A DNA stretch of 40,591 bases from CAYVTZ01 sp964454685 (GCA_964454685.1 CAYVTZ010000027.1:1-40591), one strand, 5' to 3'; positions 15,588 through 24,324 are shown, counted from the stretch's first letter. Translations and numbers: made by a program. The notes: generated by a model from the sequence alone, not told the origin.

Positions 15588-17405
15588 TTATTTCGAACTT
15601 TGCGCAAGTTCTTTTACATCATCGCAAGTCAAAACACCTTTTTTCAGCAACAAGTCTATCACTTGATCTGACTTGTCTGCCTTTGCTTGTAGTTCCTGTA
15701 CCTTTTGATCCAAATATTGCCACCCTGCAAGCAGGCGATATAGCACTTCGTTGGTATCAATACCAGCAACAACTGCTTCTCCGCTTTCCTCGAAAACACG
15801 ATTTCCGTCATCGTCCACCTCGAAAATAGCAAGGCGCGCATCCACATCCCGAAACTCTTCCGCGTAGCCGCCGGTTCGTACGATTTCCTGATCATCCGAC
15901 TCACATTTCGACTTAAAGTTTACGACTTTTAAGCGGCGTAAGCAGTCTGCGGTTTGCGCAACATCCACATCCCCAACATGCTCTTTGTAGCGTTTCGAGG
16001 ATGTGCACCTCATCAGCATTGCGCCTGAACTGAAGTAAATATTAGGCGGAGCCGTTGTATGTTGTTCATAATTGATAGGAAATCGTACAACACCGCTTTG
16101 TGCAATGTGCATACTATTCACATGGCTCGTACCAATAAACGTTCCATTTTCGGTAGCATGAACTCCTCTAACCATACGCAAAACACACGCCGTCGGGGTA
16201 CCGTCTAATTTCGCATATTCGTGAATAAAGAAGTGGTCATATTTATCAAGGTGCATCCGATAGAGTACATTTCCTTTAAAAACAACAGATCCATCAGCAG
16301 CATTCACAACAAAACGAGGCGCAGCCAATCCCACATCCATATCGGTCGTCGCCTTTCTCATCCACGGTGTCCAATTTCTACCGCTCACCCACGCACGAGA
16401 ATACATCTTATTATTGTCGTCAATATAGATTTGAGCCACACGAATGGTTCCCTCGTAGTGCATAACCTGCAAAAAACCATCCATAGAAGTAGGAGGCTGG
16501 TTTGTAGCAGTCGCATTGGCAGATATTCTGTAAAATCCATTTTCTATCAGCCCATTAAAATCGGGGGCATAAAAATCACCTCCTCCCCTCGCTGGATTTC
16601 TTACGAACTTAACTGTATCCGCCGCAGTCACCGCCCCAACATCCGCCGCAGCAAGAGAAATATCTCCATTCAGAGATTTCCCATTCACTTTTCGCTCCAC
16701 AGGCACATATGCTTTATGACTGTGTGTTGTTGCGGCAGCCCCAACATCCGCCGCTGTCAGTGCATCACTTCCACCCGTCTTGTGCGTTGCTTTATGTGCA
16801 GTTGGAGGCATCGTATCCGGAAAATCCGTCACATCCGCCTTCACATGCTTATGCCCCTCTGCCGCCTTCCCCGCCAGCATACCCTGCAACTCATCTACAT
16901 TGCCAATCACGTGATTGTGGCTGTCATCCACCACGCTCACATTCCCCGTCGCATCCACACTGATGTCCGTGCCGGATTTCACGCCACCCAATGCAGCGCC
17001 GGCAACCGGCAGCGTATATTTATTGGCTCCCGCATCTATTCCTGCCAGCTTTGCTTTCTCCGCGCTGGTGTAGTCTTCCGTAGAAAGCTGCTTACCCGAT
17101 ACTTTATCTACCTTGTTCGTGACTGTGCTCCACGTATTGCGTTCTTCATTTGTCAAGTGTCGCGTTGCCTCCGCACTATGTGCATTCACACTTTCTTGCA
17201 CCGCATTGGTCTTTTTATCCGACTCGCTCTTGGTATACGCTCCCACATCCTGCGCGCTATGCACATGCTCACTCGCCGCCTTCCCATCCAGCATCTCTTC
17301 CAGTTTATCCACATTCTGGTTGAATGCGGCATCTGCCGCATTCAATTCCAGTTTTTCAAAATCAGCTCCTGAAATCTTCTCAATCCCTATTACATTATCT
17401 GTCAT
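15588..17405 (-). CDS. Tail-fibre/spike with S74 intramolecular chaperone, paralogue 3
   Basis: A 605-residue fibre. The N-terminus differs (MTDNVIGIEKISGADFEKLE), then joins the common ELNAADAAFNQNVDKLEEML module and the long shaft shared with paralogue 5. The middle (about 280-440) is a unique receptor domain. The C-terminal 130 residues look like a Peptidase_S74 chaperone of endosialidase and neck-spike proteins: CTSSKRYKEHV with a candidate Ser-Lys autocleavage dyad, a long TNEVLYRLLAGWQYLDQKVQELQ coiled coil, and a short tail. In the family this domain trimerises the chain and then cleaves itself off; that role here is inferred. AAAGGAAGC precedes the ATG. Confidence 0.85.
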   Translation of the reverse strand: MTDNVIGIEKISGADFEKLELNAADAAFNQNVDKLEEMLDGKAASEHVHSAQDVGAYTKSESDKKTNAVQESVNAHSAEATRHLTNEERNTWSTVTNKVDKVSGKQLSTEDYTSAEKAKLAGIDAGANKYTLPVAGAALGGVKSGTDISVDATGNVSVVDDSHNHVIGNVDELQGMLAGKAAEGHKHVKADVTDFPDTMPPTAHKATHKTGGSDALTAADVGAAATTHSHKAYVPVERKVNGKSLNGDISLAAADVGAVTAADTVKFVRNPARGGGDFYAPDFNGLIENGFYRISANATATNQPPTSMDGFLQVMHYEGTIRVAQIYIDDNNKMYSRAWVSGRNWTPWMRKATTDMDVGLAAPRFVVNAADGSVVFKGNVLYRMHLDKYDHFFIHEYAKLDGTPTACVLRMVRGVHATENGTFIGTSHVNSMHIAQSGVVRFPINYEQHTTAPPNIYFSSGAMLMRCTSSKRYKEHVGDVDVAQTADCLRRLKVVNFKSKCESDDQEIVRTGGYAEEFRDVDARLAIFEVDDDGNRVFEESGEAVVAGIDTNEVLYRLLAGWQYLDQKVQELQAKADKSDQVIDLLLKKGVLTCDDVKELAQSSK

Positions 17406-17474
17406 TGCACTGCTTCCTTTCTTTTTGTTTCAAACATAATATTGCTTCTTCGTTCTTCCAAAAAAGCATTGCAA

Positions 17475-18548
17475 TCAGGCATCCGCGTTTATCGCGCCCG
17501 ATAACAGTTCTCCATCACGGAAAACCACTGCCCCATCCTGCACTGTCGCCTGCGTTGTTCCCGTCGGGATGTTCATATCGTTCATCAAAACAATACATCC
17601 TACTGCTGAAACTGCCACCGCGCAGCCATCGGATATATCGCTCCAAGAAATCGTGTGCGTACCGCCATAGCTACAGTATGCACCCGCATAGCAGTTAGCA
17701 AAACTCGTCTGCATAATCGCCGCTTGGCCGTATTCCTCTGTGAATCCATACACCACTGTACTGGCTGGGCCATCCGGACCGCAAGTCAACTCACATCCTT
17801 GCAACATCACGTTGCTGTACGTCGCAGCCAACGCAGCTTCTGAGTTGCTAATATTTTTTGAATAGGCAAATTTCAAATTTTCAAAATAAAACCTACCGTT
17901 GCTTACTTTACTTTCGCCCAGAATACATGGCTTTTCGCTCCGGCCCACGTCCTTAAATTCCACAGACACACGACGCAAACGCGCGCCATCCATCCGCAGA
18001 CCTCGAAACATGTTCGGGACAGTTCCCACACAATTCACAATGATCTTCAGCCCGCCAACAAAATTCTGGGGTACCGAGTCAAACGCTGTCTGTATTTCCC
18101 GGTATGGATTTGCTTGCGTGCCATCCCCCATCGCATCGTTGCCCGCATTGGACACATACAATGTTTTCTCACCCGTATTCAGGAACGGGAAATCCGCAAT
18201 TTGCGCAACGGTGTGCGTGTGCTCTGTTTCTGCCGCGCCAATGTCACCTGCGGCAATCTGCACATCCGCACTCAGCTCCTTGCCATTTACCTTGCGTGTT
18301 GCCGGAACCGCGCCCACCTGCGACGCCGTCACGCGATGCGGATTTTGCGTATCCACAATATGTGCTTGAATGTTCGTATTCTTCGCTTCATAAAGTTCGT
18401 CGTGATCGTGCGTTGCATCCGCTTTCCCGCTTAATCTCAGCTCGATCTCCGCCATGTTCACATTGAATTTTTGATCTGCTCCATCCAGCTGCGGTTTTAC
18501 AAAATCAATGCCCTCAATTTTTTTCAATCCTTTTGGTGTCGTAATCAT
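17475..18548 (-). CDS. Tail-fibre/spike with predicted beta-helix domain, paralogue 2
   Basis: A 357-residue protein with N-terminus MITTPKGLKKIEGIDFVKPQLDGAD, like the 472-residue fibre. An HDHDELYEAKNTNIQAHIVDTQNPHRVTASQVGA repeat follows, then NGKELSADVQIAAGDIGAAETEH. The C-terminal 210 residues (about 150 on) begin LYVSNAGNDAMGDGTQANPYREIQTAFDSV. That is the classical opening of right-handed beta-helix (pectate-lyase-fold) tailspikes, and repeated short beta runs follow it. Such domains bind or degrade surface polysaccharide; catalytic residues were not identified. GAAAGGAG precedes the ATG. Confidence 0.82.
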   Translation of the reverse strand: MITTPKGLKKIEGIDFVKPQLDGADQKFNVNMAEIELRLSGKADATHDHDELYEAKNTNIQAHIVDTQNPHRVTASQVGAVPATRKVNGKELSADVQIAAGDIGAAETEHTHTVAQIADFPFLNTGEKTLYVSNAGNDAMGDGTQANPYREIQTAFDSVPQNFVGGLKIIVNCVGTVPNMFRGLRMDGARLRRVSVEFKDVGRSEKPCILGESKVSNGRFYFENLKFAYSKNISNSEAALAATYSNVMLQGCELTCGPDGPASTVVYGFTEEYGQAAIMQTSFANCYAGAYCSYGGTHTISWSDISDGCAVAVSAVGCIVLMNDMNIPTGTTQATVQDGAVVFRDGELLSGAINADA

Positions 18549-18645
18549 TATTGACTCCTTTCAAGTCGCTCCATTTTATCTTTGCACGCTTCCTGGTCTT
18601 TCAACTGAAACAATCATGCTTTTCTGCCTGTCGCATTGTTGCTTC
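18549..18645 (-). other. Short non-coding gap before fibre 2
   Basis: Between the small split gene and fibre 2 there is only the GAAAGGAG ribosome site and about 80 bases with no recognised structure. Confidence 0.3.
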
Positions 18646-18780
18646 TTACTCCAACCGTTCTTTCCGTTCATACCGGATGATCTGCGGCATGTCCATGCTC
18701 CATTCCGGCCATTTAAGCAATTCTCTCTCAGCTGATGCCTACGAAGGGTGTTCATCAAAGCGTAGTTTCTTTTTCCTCAT
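18646..18780 (-). pseudogene. Small gene of 44 sense codons interrupted by an in-frame TAG
   Basis: The ATG overlaps the stop of the 472-residue fibre as TGATG, a typical translational coupling. The frame reads MRKKKLRFDEHPS, then TAG (18739-18741), then ASAERELLKWPEWSMDMPQ and on to TAA at 18646. The segment after TAG is strongly protein-like (Trp, Pro, charged pattern) and stays in the same frame. It is either a recent pseudogene, a suppressed amber, or a 13-residue peptide followed by a relic. The family is not recognised; small proteins in this position are common in PBSX-type tail operons. Confidence 0.5.
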
Positions 18781-20198
18781 CACGCCGTGCGTTTCCACAT
18801 ATAGCAAGTGATATAAGGTTGTAAGTTTTGGGCTGTCCCGGCACCGGCATTACCAATCGTACCGTTTGCAGTCACAGAGTGTGTGTGCGCAATCGTATGG
18901 GTATGAGATGGATTAGCGGCACCTACCGTGCCACCATGAGCGTGGCTCAATCCCACATGCGCAGCCGTACCCCAAATGTCATGAGCGTGATTACCAACGG
19001 CTTCCGCAGTTAACAATCCATTTCCCGTATTGGAAGATAACCCTCCAATTTGCCATACATTGGCAGTCGATCCATTACCCGTAAGATACAAGTATCTCGT
19101 TCCTCCCCATAAGTTGTGTCCATGTGCTCCTGCATCTCCCGTTCCACCGGAAACCGAATGCGAATGGCTCACATCAGCCGCAGCACCTGTAAAAGTGTGC
19201 GCATGGTTAATACTTGTATTTCCCGTATTCGCCACAGATGCGCCGGCACTGGTCACAGCACTTCCTGAAAAAGTGTGGGTATGCTGCTGCATGTTCTTAT
19301 TGCCGCCATTTTTTTCAACCGTTTCAAAATCTTTATCCGCCGCATTCACACCGACCGGTACGCGCCCCGCGCCCCATGCAACCCACGTTCCGCCAAAAAG
19401 TGTTCCCGGGTCCTCCCCACTGGCGCTCATGTAAATAGCTCCCACCGGGTAAACCGCTAGCAGCAGAGCCGCCAGCGTCTTTCCTCCTACACTGTCCGCA
19501 TTCCCGCCGCTCGCCGGCAGGCTGGTCGGAAAATCCGTAATCTGTGATTTATTGTGCGTGTGCAGCGTCGCCGCCGCGCCAATCTGTCCAATCGTCACGC
19601 CATGCGGATTGCTCTTGCTTGCAATGTGGGTTTGGATGTTCTCATTTTTTGCTTCGTATGTCGTGTCATGGTTGTGCCCCACTGCCGCCGCACCCAAACC
19701 GGAAAGCGTATGCGTATGCGTGCTTGCCGCCGCACCAATCTGCCCAATCGTTACCCCATGTGGATTTTCCTTGTTGGTAATATGCGACTGTATATTTGTA
19801 TTTTTCACCTCATAAGCTGCATCGTGGTTATGTCCGCTCGCTGCCGCACCGATCTGCGCAACCGTCACCCCGTGCGGATTACCCTTGTTCACAATATGTG
19901 ATTGAATGTTCACATTTTTCGCCTCATAAGCCGCATCATGATTATGGCCGCTCGTTGCCGCACCAATCTGCGCAACCGTCACCCCGTGCGGATTGCTTTT
20001 ACTCGCAACATGTGATTGGAGATTCGCGTTTTTCGGTTCATACGCCGTGTTATGATCATGTCCCGCATCTGCTTTGCTATCCAGTAGTGCTTCCACGCAA
20101 TCCACATTCAAATTAAAAGCGCTGTCCGTGTTGGACAACGCTGTTTTCACAAAGTCTGTTTCTTCAATTTTATTGAATCCCTTTTTTGTTGTTATCAT
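18780..20198 (-). CDS. Major tail-fibre/collar protein with HxH repeats, paralogue 1
   Basis: A 472-residue fibre; ATG at 20198 is chosen for AGGAGGG just upstream. Residues 1-45 are the attachment module (MITTKKGFNKIEETDFVKTAL). Four 37-residue units follow (about 47-215, consensus GHNHDAAYEAKNxNIQSHI..K.NPHGVT..QIGAA), with HxH pairs suited to binding iron along a trimer axis. Residues about 265-310 are a collar/gp12-type motif (YPVGAIYMSASGEDPGTLFGGTW). The last 150 residues are Gly/His-rich with many HTH, HAH and HSH motifs and end LQPYITCYMWKRTA, as in tail-collar fibres. It is the first fibre after the baseplate genes, so probably the ancestral one. Confidence 0.88.
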   Translation of the reverse strand: MITTKKGFNKIEETDFVKTALSNTDSAFNLNVDCVEALLDSKADAGHDHNTAYEPKNANLQSHVASKSNPHGVTVAQIGAATSGHNHDAAYEAKNVNIQSHIVNKGNPHGVTVAQIGAAASGHNHDAAYEVKNTNIQSHITNKENPHGVTIGQIGAAASTHTHTLSGLGAAAVGHNHDTTYEAKNENIQTHIASKSNPHGVTIGQIGAAATLHTHNKSQITDFPTSLPASGGNADSVGGKTLAALLLAVYPVGAIYMSASGEDPGTLFGGTWVAWGAGRVPVGVNAADKDFETVEKNGGNKNMQQHTHTFSGSAVTSAGASVANTGNTSINHAHTFTGAAADVSHSHSVSGGTGDAGAHGHNLWGGTRYLYLTGNGSTANVWQIGGLSSNTGNGLLTAEAVGNHAHDIWGTAAHVGLSHAHGGTVGAANPSHTHTIAHTHSVTANGTIGNAGAGTAQNLQPYITCYMWKRTA

Positions 20199-20256
20199 CG
20201 TTTTCCCTCCTGATTCATCCACTCCGAAAAGCCAATGGCTTAAGCAGAGCATCCCG

Positions 20257-20805
20257 CTATTCTTCGTTGCTCAGCGCTACGCCCTCTGCAAGCTGCGTCA
20301 ATGAATACTCCTGAAGCGCTGTCAATCGATAGTCTACATATTGGCTCATCAACGTATAAGTGAATCGGTATACCACCTTCACGTGATAGGGACGCACCTG
20401 CTCCACTTCCGACATAATGTCCGGCAAGTAGCGCGGCACACCATATTCCCCCACAAATACAACCGTGCACAAATGCTTCTGCGCATCAATCTCAAGCTCG
20501 CATTCCACGCCTCCTGAGGCCTCGATCAATTCCTTCAACATTTTTGCCGTCATCGGAGATTTCGGCAGCATGCGGGTGCGCACCCGCTCCTTGCGACGTT
20601 CCAGCTCCCACTCCGGCTTGTGCCCAAACCCCAACAAGTCTTCCCATTGTTCAATGCCTCGTATGGTCGCCCTCTCAATGCGTGATGAGTTCAATATCTC
20701 ACAAATCCGCTCCCGCATTTGGTCAATTTCCGGCTGCTCCGCATCCAGCAGATCCGCAAACGCGTCCACCTTCAGCACAAAATCCGGTAAATGGTTACGC
20801 AACAA
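20257..20805 (-). CDS. YmfQ/XkdU-like tail protein (DUF2313)
   Basis: A 182-residue baseplate-associated protein of the DUF2313/YmfQ family, the counterpart of PBSX XkdU. Family features seen are an N-terminal helical part (about 1-60), the RGIEQWEDLLG motif near 47, ERRKERVRTRMLPKSPMTAKMLKELIEASGG near 72-105, and a conserved ending in VRPYHVKVVYRFTYTL. It overlaps the baseplate J gene by 11 bases. The role is likely linking the baseplate wedge to the fibres. Confidence 0.82.
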   Translation of the reverse strand: MLRNHLPDFVLKVDAFADLLDAEQPEIDQMRERICEILNSSRIERATIRGIEQWEDLLGFGHKPEWELERRKERVRTRMLPKSPMTAKMLKELIEASGGVECELEIDAQKHLCTVVFVGEYGVPRYLPDIMSEVEQVRPYHVKVVYRFTYTLMSQYVDYRLTALQEYSLTQLAEGVALSNEE

Positions 20806-21868
20806 AGGAAATCACCCCCAGCTTCGGAAAATGCCTGCTCCCCAGCTCGACACTTTTTCCAACCGGTTCCAGCGGAATTTGCACGCCTCCCGCTTCCTGT
20901 AAATCTGCGGCATTGCGAATGGTCAACAAACAGTTCTGCACGTCTGCCACTCCTTCCACAAACAGCATATTCAGTAATTTTGCATAGCTGATAATATCTG
21001 TCTCAAACGCAATTTTTGCAAAGTATTCCTGTAATGTATGGCTCATCCGGTTCAAAACGTCTGCCTCACTGTATCCATCCTCAATCAATGGCAGCAGGCT
21101 CACGTCCACAATGGCAGCCTGCGCGCTGAACGCCGATACGGACGCTCCCAGCGGCTTCTTTTCGTCCAGAGCCTCTTGCACTGCCTCCAGCAGTTCCACA
21201 TCCGCTTCTTCGTTTCCGACGCTGATTACCGCAACCTCCACAAAGCCCGCCTGCGGGTTGAACGCACGTGCACGCGCCACACCGGACACAGCAAGCGCCC
21301 AGTTCATATAGTCTGCTGCATTCCCTCCTGTCGAGGGTGCCTGCCAACGTTGCTTCACACGCTGCAACAGATCATCGTCGGATTCCTCATCTCTTCCGCC
21401 GTACGCAGCCTTAGGGTTTGTTACAGTCTGTACACCCGCATATTGCGTGGTGAATGCACAGATTGTCTCTTGCTCCACATTGCTGATTTCACCTCGCGTT
21501 TCACACACAGCCTTTACCGCAGCTGTTCCATCCTCTTGGATTGTAAACGCTTCTACAGCAAAAATAAGCCCACTGTCTGATACAGCCTTAACTCCGCTGC
21601 ACTGCGTATCCGGCGCACCTTTAATTTCCAATGTCACTTCGGCGCCTATTGCCTGCTTTCTCTGCACACCAAAGTTCTCCGCCGCCAACGTCAAATCCTC
21701 TCCGGATGCCAATGTCGGAAAAAATCGATTGGGTAAAAACTCAATCTCCATCGCACGAATCATGTCAATTTCCCGCGCCACCGCCAACGCATTGTCCAGC
21801 GCAAATCCACCCTCCACAAGGTTTTCCGCGCACTTCAATCTTCCCTTAATATTTTCATAAGTCCCCAT
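20795..21868 (-). CDS. Baseplate J-like protein (XkdT-like)
   Basis: A 357-residue baseplate wedge protein of the P2 gpJ/Mu gp47 family, like PBSX XkdT. The start at 21868 (MGTYENIKGRLKC) follows GGGAGGCGACAG; a longer frame upstream lies inside the previous gene. Motifs: FLPNRFFPTLASGEDLTLAAENFGVQRKQA (about 45-80), beta-sandwich repeats of EVTLEIKGAP type, GGRDEESDDDLLQRVKQRWQAPSTGGNAADYMNWA (about 170-205), and the AVSGVARARAFNP signature. It overlaps its gp25-like neighbour by 14 bases. Confidence 0.92.
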   Translation of the reverse strand: MGTYENIKGRLKCAENLVEGGFALDNALAVAREIDMIRAMEIEFLPNRFFPTLASGEDLTLAAENFGVQRKQAIGAEVTLEIKGAPDTQCSGVKAVSDSGLIFAVEAFTIQEDGTAAVKAVCETRGEISNVEQETICAFTTQYAGVQTVTNPKAAYGGRDEESDDDLLQRVKQRWQAPSTGGNAADYMNWALAVSGVARARAFNPQAGFVEVAVISVGNEEADVELLEAVQEALDEKKPLGASVSAFSAQAAIVDVSLLPLIEDGYSEADVLNRMSHTLQEYFAKIAFETDIISYAKLLNMLFVEGVADVQNCLLTIRNAADLQEAGGVQIPLEPVGKSVELGSRHFPKLGVISFVA

Positions 21869-22286
21869 CTGTCGCCTCCCATTGCATTTGTAGCACACCA
21901 TATACCGATTCCACGGAAAATGTAAGATCAACGCCGTCCGCCATCCTGTTTGCCGCAAAGTCCGACACTGCTTCAATGTACGGCGAAGCACATAATGTCT
22001 CCTCAATGTTGCTTTTCAGCTCCATCGTCACAGTTTCAAAATCAGTGCTTCCCAATATTCCGTCAAAATCACTTCCGAATTTTTCACCATAAATACCGCC
22101 ATCATCTCCTTTGGTACGCAGCGCTTTGTAAATCCACTGCTTCAGCGCCGCTTCGCGCGCCACCATGTACGGCTTTCCATCACGCAGCAAAAGCTTTCCC
22201 GTCTCAAGCTCCACGGCCCAGTCCCATATCTCCGGTAATTCGGTTTCCTCGTCTTCGTAAACCCATTCTTCGGGTAAAACATTCAT
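21855..22286 (-). CDS. gp25-like baseplate wedge protein (XkdS-like, DUF2634)
   Basis: A 143-residue protein of the DUF2634/XkdS group, related to T4 gp25 lysozyme-like wedge proteins that nucleate sheath assembly. The N-terminus ELPEIWDWAVELETGKLLLRDGKPYMV and the VAREAALKQWIYKALRTKGDD segment are family-typical. It lies in the conserved P-Q-R-S-T order of the operon. Confidence 0.85.
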   Translation of the reverse strand: MNVLPEEWVYEDEETELPEIWDWAVELETGKLLLRDGKPYMVAREAALKQWIYKALRTKGDDGGIYGEKFGSDFDGILGSTDFETVTMELKSNIEETLCASPYIEAVSDFAANRMADGVDLTFSVESVYGVLQMQWEATDGDL

Positions 22287-22304
22287 ATCCTGTCACCTTT
22301 CCAA

Positions 22305-22556
22305 TCATTGTATCGACATTAATTTTCCTAAAACAATGGTATATTCCTCGCCAATCCGCGTGATGGCAACCATATCGCCCGCCGCAATCTCCACATTGGC
22401 AAGTTGCACGATTCCTCTTGTCAGCACCGCGCCGCCCAGTTGTAAGCGCGCAGGAGCAATCCCAATCACCTTTGCCAGTTCAATGCACGTTGGATTATAT
22501 ACGCTCCCCTCTTCACGTATCATGGAAAGCATATTTGCAAATGGATTTTGATTCAT
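22305..22556 (-). CDS. XkdR-like baseplate protein (DUF2577)
   Basis: An 83-residue protein with a helical N-terminus (NPFANMLSMIREEGS) and a small beta-barrel (ELAKVIGIAPARLQLGGAVLTRGIVQLANVEIAAGDMVAI), resembling DUF2577 proteins of PBSX-type tails. It overlaps the XkdQ-like gene by four bases (ATGA type). It may contribute to the central spike. It is somewhat short for the family. Confidence 0.72.
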   Translation of the reverse strand: MNQNPFANMLSMIREEGSVYNPTCIELAKVIGIAPARLQLGGAVLTRGIVQLANVEIAAGDMVAITRIGEEYTIVLGKLMSIQ

Positions 22557-23467
22557 GCCTCATTCTCCCTCCCGCGCATCACCAGTTCCAGATCCATTAT
22601 ATATTCTCCACCGGGACGAAATGTATGACGATCACTTGTAATTGTCATAAACCAATGCCTCATTCTGGAGTGTGGCTCGTAAATACGTACCGCATATCCG
22701 GATTTACACCTGCTGTTTCCCACCGCAGAAACACTCGCCTTCACACTCGGACCACGCAGCATATCTTGCGCATACGTGGCAGGATCTTTATCTTTTTGCA
22801 CTTTGTACACCTGTGCAAATGCGCCGTACACACGCCGTTGTTCCTCATTTTGCACCTGCATCATCAAGGCGTCATCTTCACCCAAAACATGAACGACATT
22901 CACCATTTCTTTGATGCTGTCCTTACGCTTTGCGGAGATGATTTCTGAACGGATGTCCGCTACCAGCTGTGTGCCTGCCTCAAAAATCGTCAAATAGCCT
23001 TTCGGTTCAAACGCATAGACATATTGTTTGCGTTTGCGCATTTTTCCCTCATATGCCTCCTCTATCACAGCAAACGCCTTCATGCCGGAGGATGACGTCA
23101 CTTTCGTCTCCTCTGTTTTTGCAAACAGGTTTCCACATGGCATGTTCAGCGAAGAACAAACCTGTTGTGTAATGCTCTGCGCCGTCCCAACATATTCGCC
23201 AAAAACACTGTTGTTTGCAAGATACACACCCAGGTCATAGCATTCAAGCACCGTCGCGTCGCGCGATTCGTCAATGTACATCACCAATCCGGCAAAAAGC
23301 GTCCTGCCATAGTAGTCGAAGCGCACGCGGTCCCCCAGTCGCGCCTTGCACTGGCTGACCAATGTCACATTCAGTGTTCGGCAAGTCTGCTGCAAGTTTC
23401 CCGCCCATGTGATACTGGATACATAATCCGAAATATTCTGATTTCTCCAATATAATGCGTACTTCAT
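22553..23467 (-). CDS. Baseplate hub protein (XkdQ-like, gp27/gpD family)
   Basis: A 304-residue hub protein like PBSX XkdQ. The beta-rich N-terminus (DYVSSITWAGNLQQTCRTLNVTLVSQ, ARLGDRVRFDYYGRTLFAGLV) and the VLGEDDALMMQVQNEEQRRVYGAF region match the family in order and length. It overlaps both the LysM gene and the XkdR-like gene by four bases, as expected for coupled hub subunits. Confidence 0.87.
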   Translation of the reverse strand: MKYALYWRNQNISDYVSSITWAGNLQQTCRTLNVTLVSQCKARLGDRVRFDYYGRTLFAGLVMYIDESRDATVLECYDLGVYLANNSVFGEYVGTAQSITQQVCSSLNMPCGNLFAKTEETKVTSSSGMKAFAVIEEAYEGKMRKRKQYVYAFEPKGYLTIFEAGTQLVADIRSEIISAKRKDSIKEMVNVVHVLGEDDALMMQVQNEEQRRVYGAFAQVYKVQKDKDPATYAQDMLRGPSVKASVSAVGNSRCKSGYAVRIYEPHSRMRHWFMTITSDRHTFRPGGEYIMDLELVMRGRENEA

Positions 23468-24081
23468 CCATTCAACCTCGGAATCTTCAGCTTCATGCCC
23501 GGTCTCAGCGCCATCGGGTCACTGCCAATCATTCGCTTGTTAGCATCATAGAGATTACGCCAAAATACGGCATTTCCATATACGATCAGCGCAATTCGAT
23601 ATAAATCTTCTCCCGGTTTCACCGTATAGGCGCTGCGGCTCTGTTCCTTCACCTTTTGCTCGTTTGAAAGCTTCTTGATCTCCAGTTTACGTCGTTCGCT
23701 AAACGTAATCGTAACCCCCTCATCACGATCACCCTCCGTAAACGAGCGTGAGAGTTCCGTGATGTATCCATCCATTTTGCCAACTCCACCTAGAACAAAT
23801 GTCACAATCGCTTTCGACCTGCGCCAGTTTTCAACAATCTGCACTGTGTTCATCATCTGTCCCTCGTTGAAAAAAATCGAATCTGAGTGCGGAATAAAAG
23901 TGGAAAAACGTACTGTCGCCAGCCCACTCCCTCCGATTGTAATATAGTCCCCACTCAGCAGCTCTTGCTTCTTGCTCAACTGTGCACGCGTCACCTCAAT
24001 CTGCTTCGGATTCACCGAAAAAACGATCTTATTCTGATTGCGCTTGAGCATAATACTTCTTGTATTGCCGATAGTGTTCAC
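23464..24081 (-). CDS. LysM-containing tail protein (XkdP-like)
   Basis: A 205-residue protein like PBSX XkdP. It has a beta-rich N-terminal part (FSVNPKQIEVTRAQLSKKQELL, KAIVTFVLGGVGKMDGYITEL), a charged linker, and a C-terminal LysM domain (about 152-203, YTVKPGEDLYRIALIVYG to LRPGMKLKIPRL). In contractile tails it caps or clamps the hub. The start is uncertain: AAGGAGG directly abuts the GTG at 24081, which is too close, and the next in-frame ATG (24051) is 30 bases away. Confidence 0.88.
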   Translation of the reverse strand: MNTIGNTRSIMLKRNQNKIVFSVNPKQIEVTRAQLSKKQELLSGDYITIGGSGLATVRFSTFIPHSDSIFFNEGQMMNTVQIVENWRRSKAIVTFVLGGVGKMDGYITELSRSFTEGDRDEGVTITFSERRKLEIKKLSNEQKVKEQSRSAYTVKPGEDLYRIALIVYGNAVFWRNLYDANKRMIGSDPMALRPGMKLKIPRLNG

Positions 24082-24121
24082 CCTCCTTCTGCATCATTTC
24101 AGGCCAATGTAGGCCAAACAT

Positions 24122-24150
24122 TTTATATATAGAAAACAAGCGCTGGACAA
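24122..24150 (-). promoter_or_regulatory. Possible promoter for the XkdP-to-lysis genes
   Basis: TTGTCC (24145-24150) and TATAAA (24122-24127) are 17 bp apart. The -35 overlaps the 3' arm of the terminator at 24139-24170, so transcription could restart here after the array. Confidence 0.4.
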
Positions 24151-24170
24151 AATTTGGTATGTCCAACGCT
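24139..24170 (-). terminator. Terminator upstream of the XkdP-like gene
   Basis: An 11-bp stem with one G-U pair (24139-24149 and 24160-24170), 10-nt loop, followed on the minus strand by TGTTTTC. Confidence 0.65.
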
Positions 24171-24192
24171 GTTTACTTTCCGCTTTAATCCG

Positions 24193-24324
24193 CTACCCCA
24201 CAAATCTGAATCCTGCATATCGTGCTGTGCTGCCGCCAATCCAAATTTCAATTTTTGCAAGATTACGCCATATTTTCATTGCATCAAAATAAATTCTTGA
24301 ATTGCCGGTCACTTCTTTTTTCAT
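24193..24324 (-). CDS. Possible 43-residue protein or gene remnant
   Basis: A short frame reads MKKEVTGNSR, then a protein-like segment WRNLAKIEIWIGGS with an aromatic end (GFRFVG), and stops 22 bases before a terminator. The upstream part of the frame passes through the sRNA terminator, so only the 3' portion is credible. It could be the tail of a lost structural gene. No clear ribosome site; family unknown. Confidence 0.3.
   Translation of the reverse strand: MKKEVTGNSRIYFDAMKIWRNLAKIEIWIGGSTARYAGFRFVG

Noticed and set aside
16221..17372. Plus-strand open frame of 383 codons opposite fibre 3
   Set aside because: Shadow of a repetitive fibre gene on the other strand; His/Arg-rich low-complexity translation and no ribosome site.
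11996..20198. Diversity-generating retroelement or invertible shufflon behind the fibre array
   Set aside because: No reverse transcriptase, template repeat, site-specific recombinase or inverted repeats flanking the variable ends. The repeats are direct.
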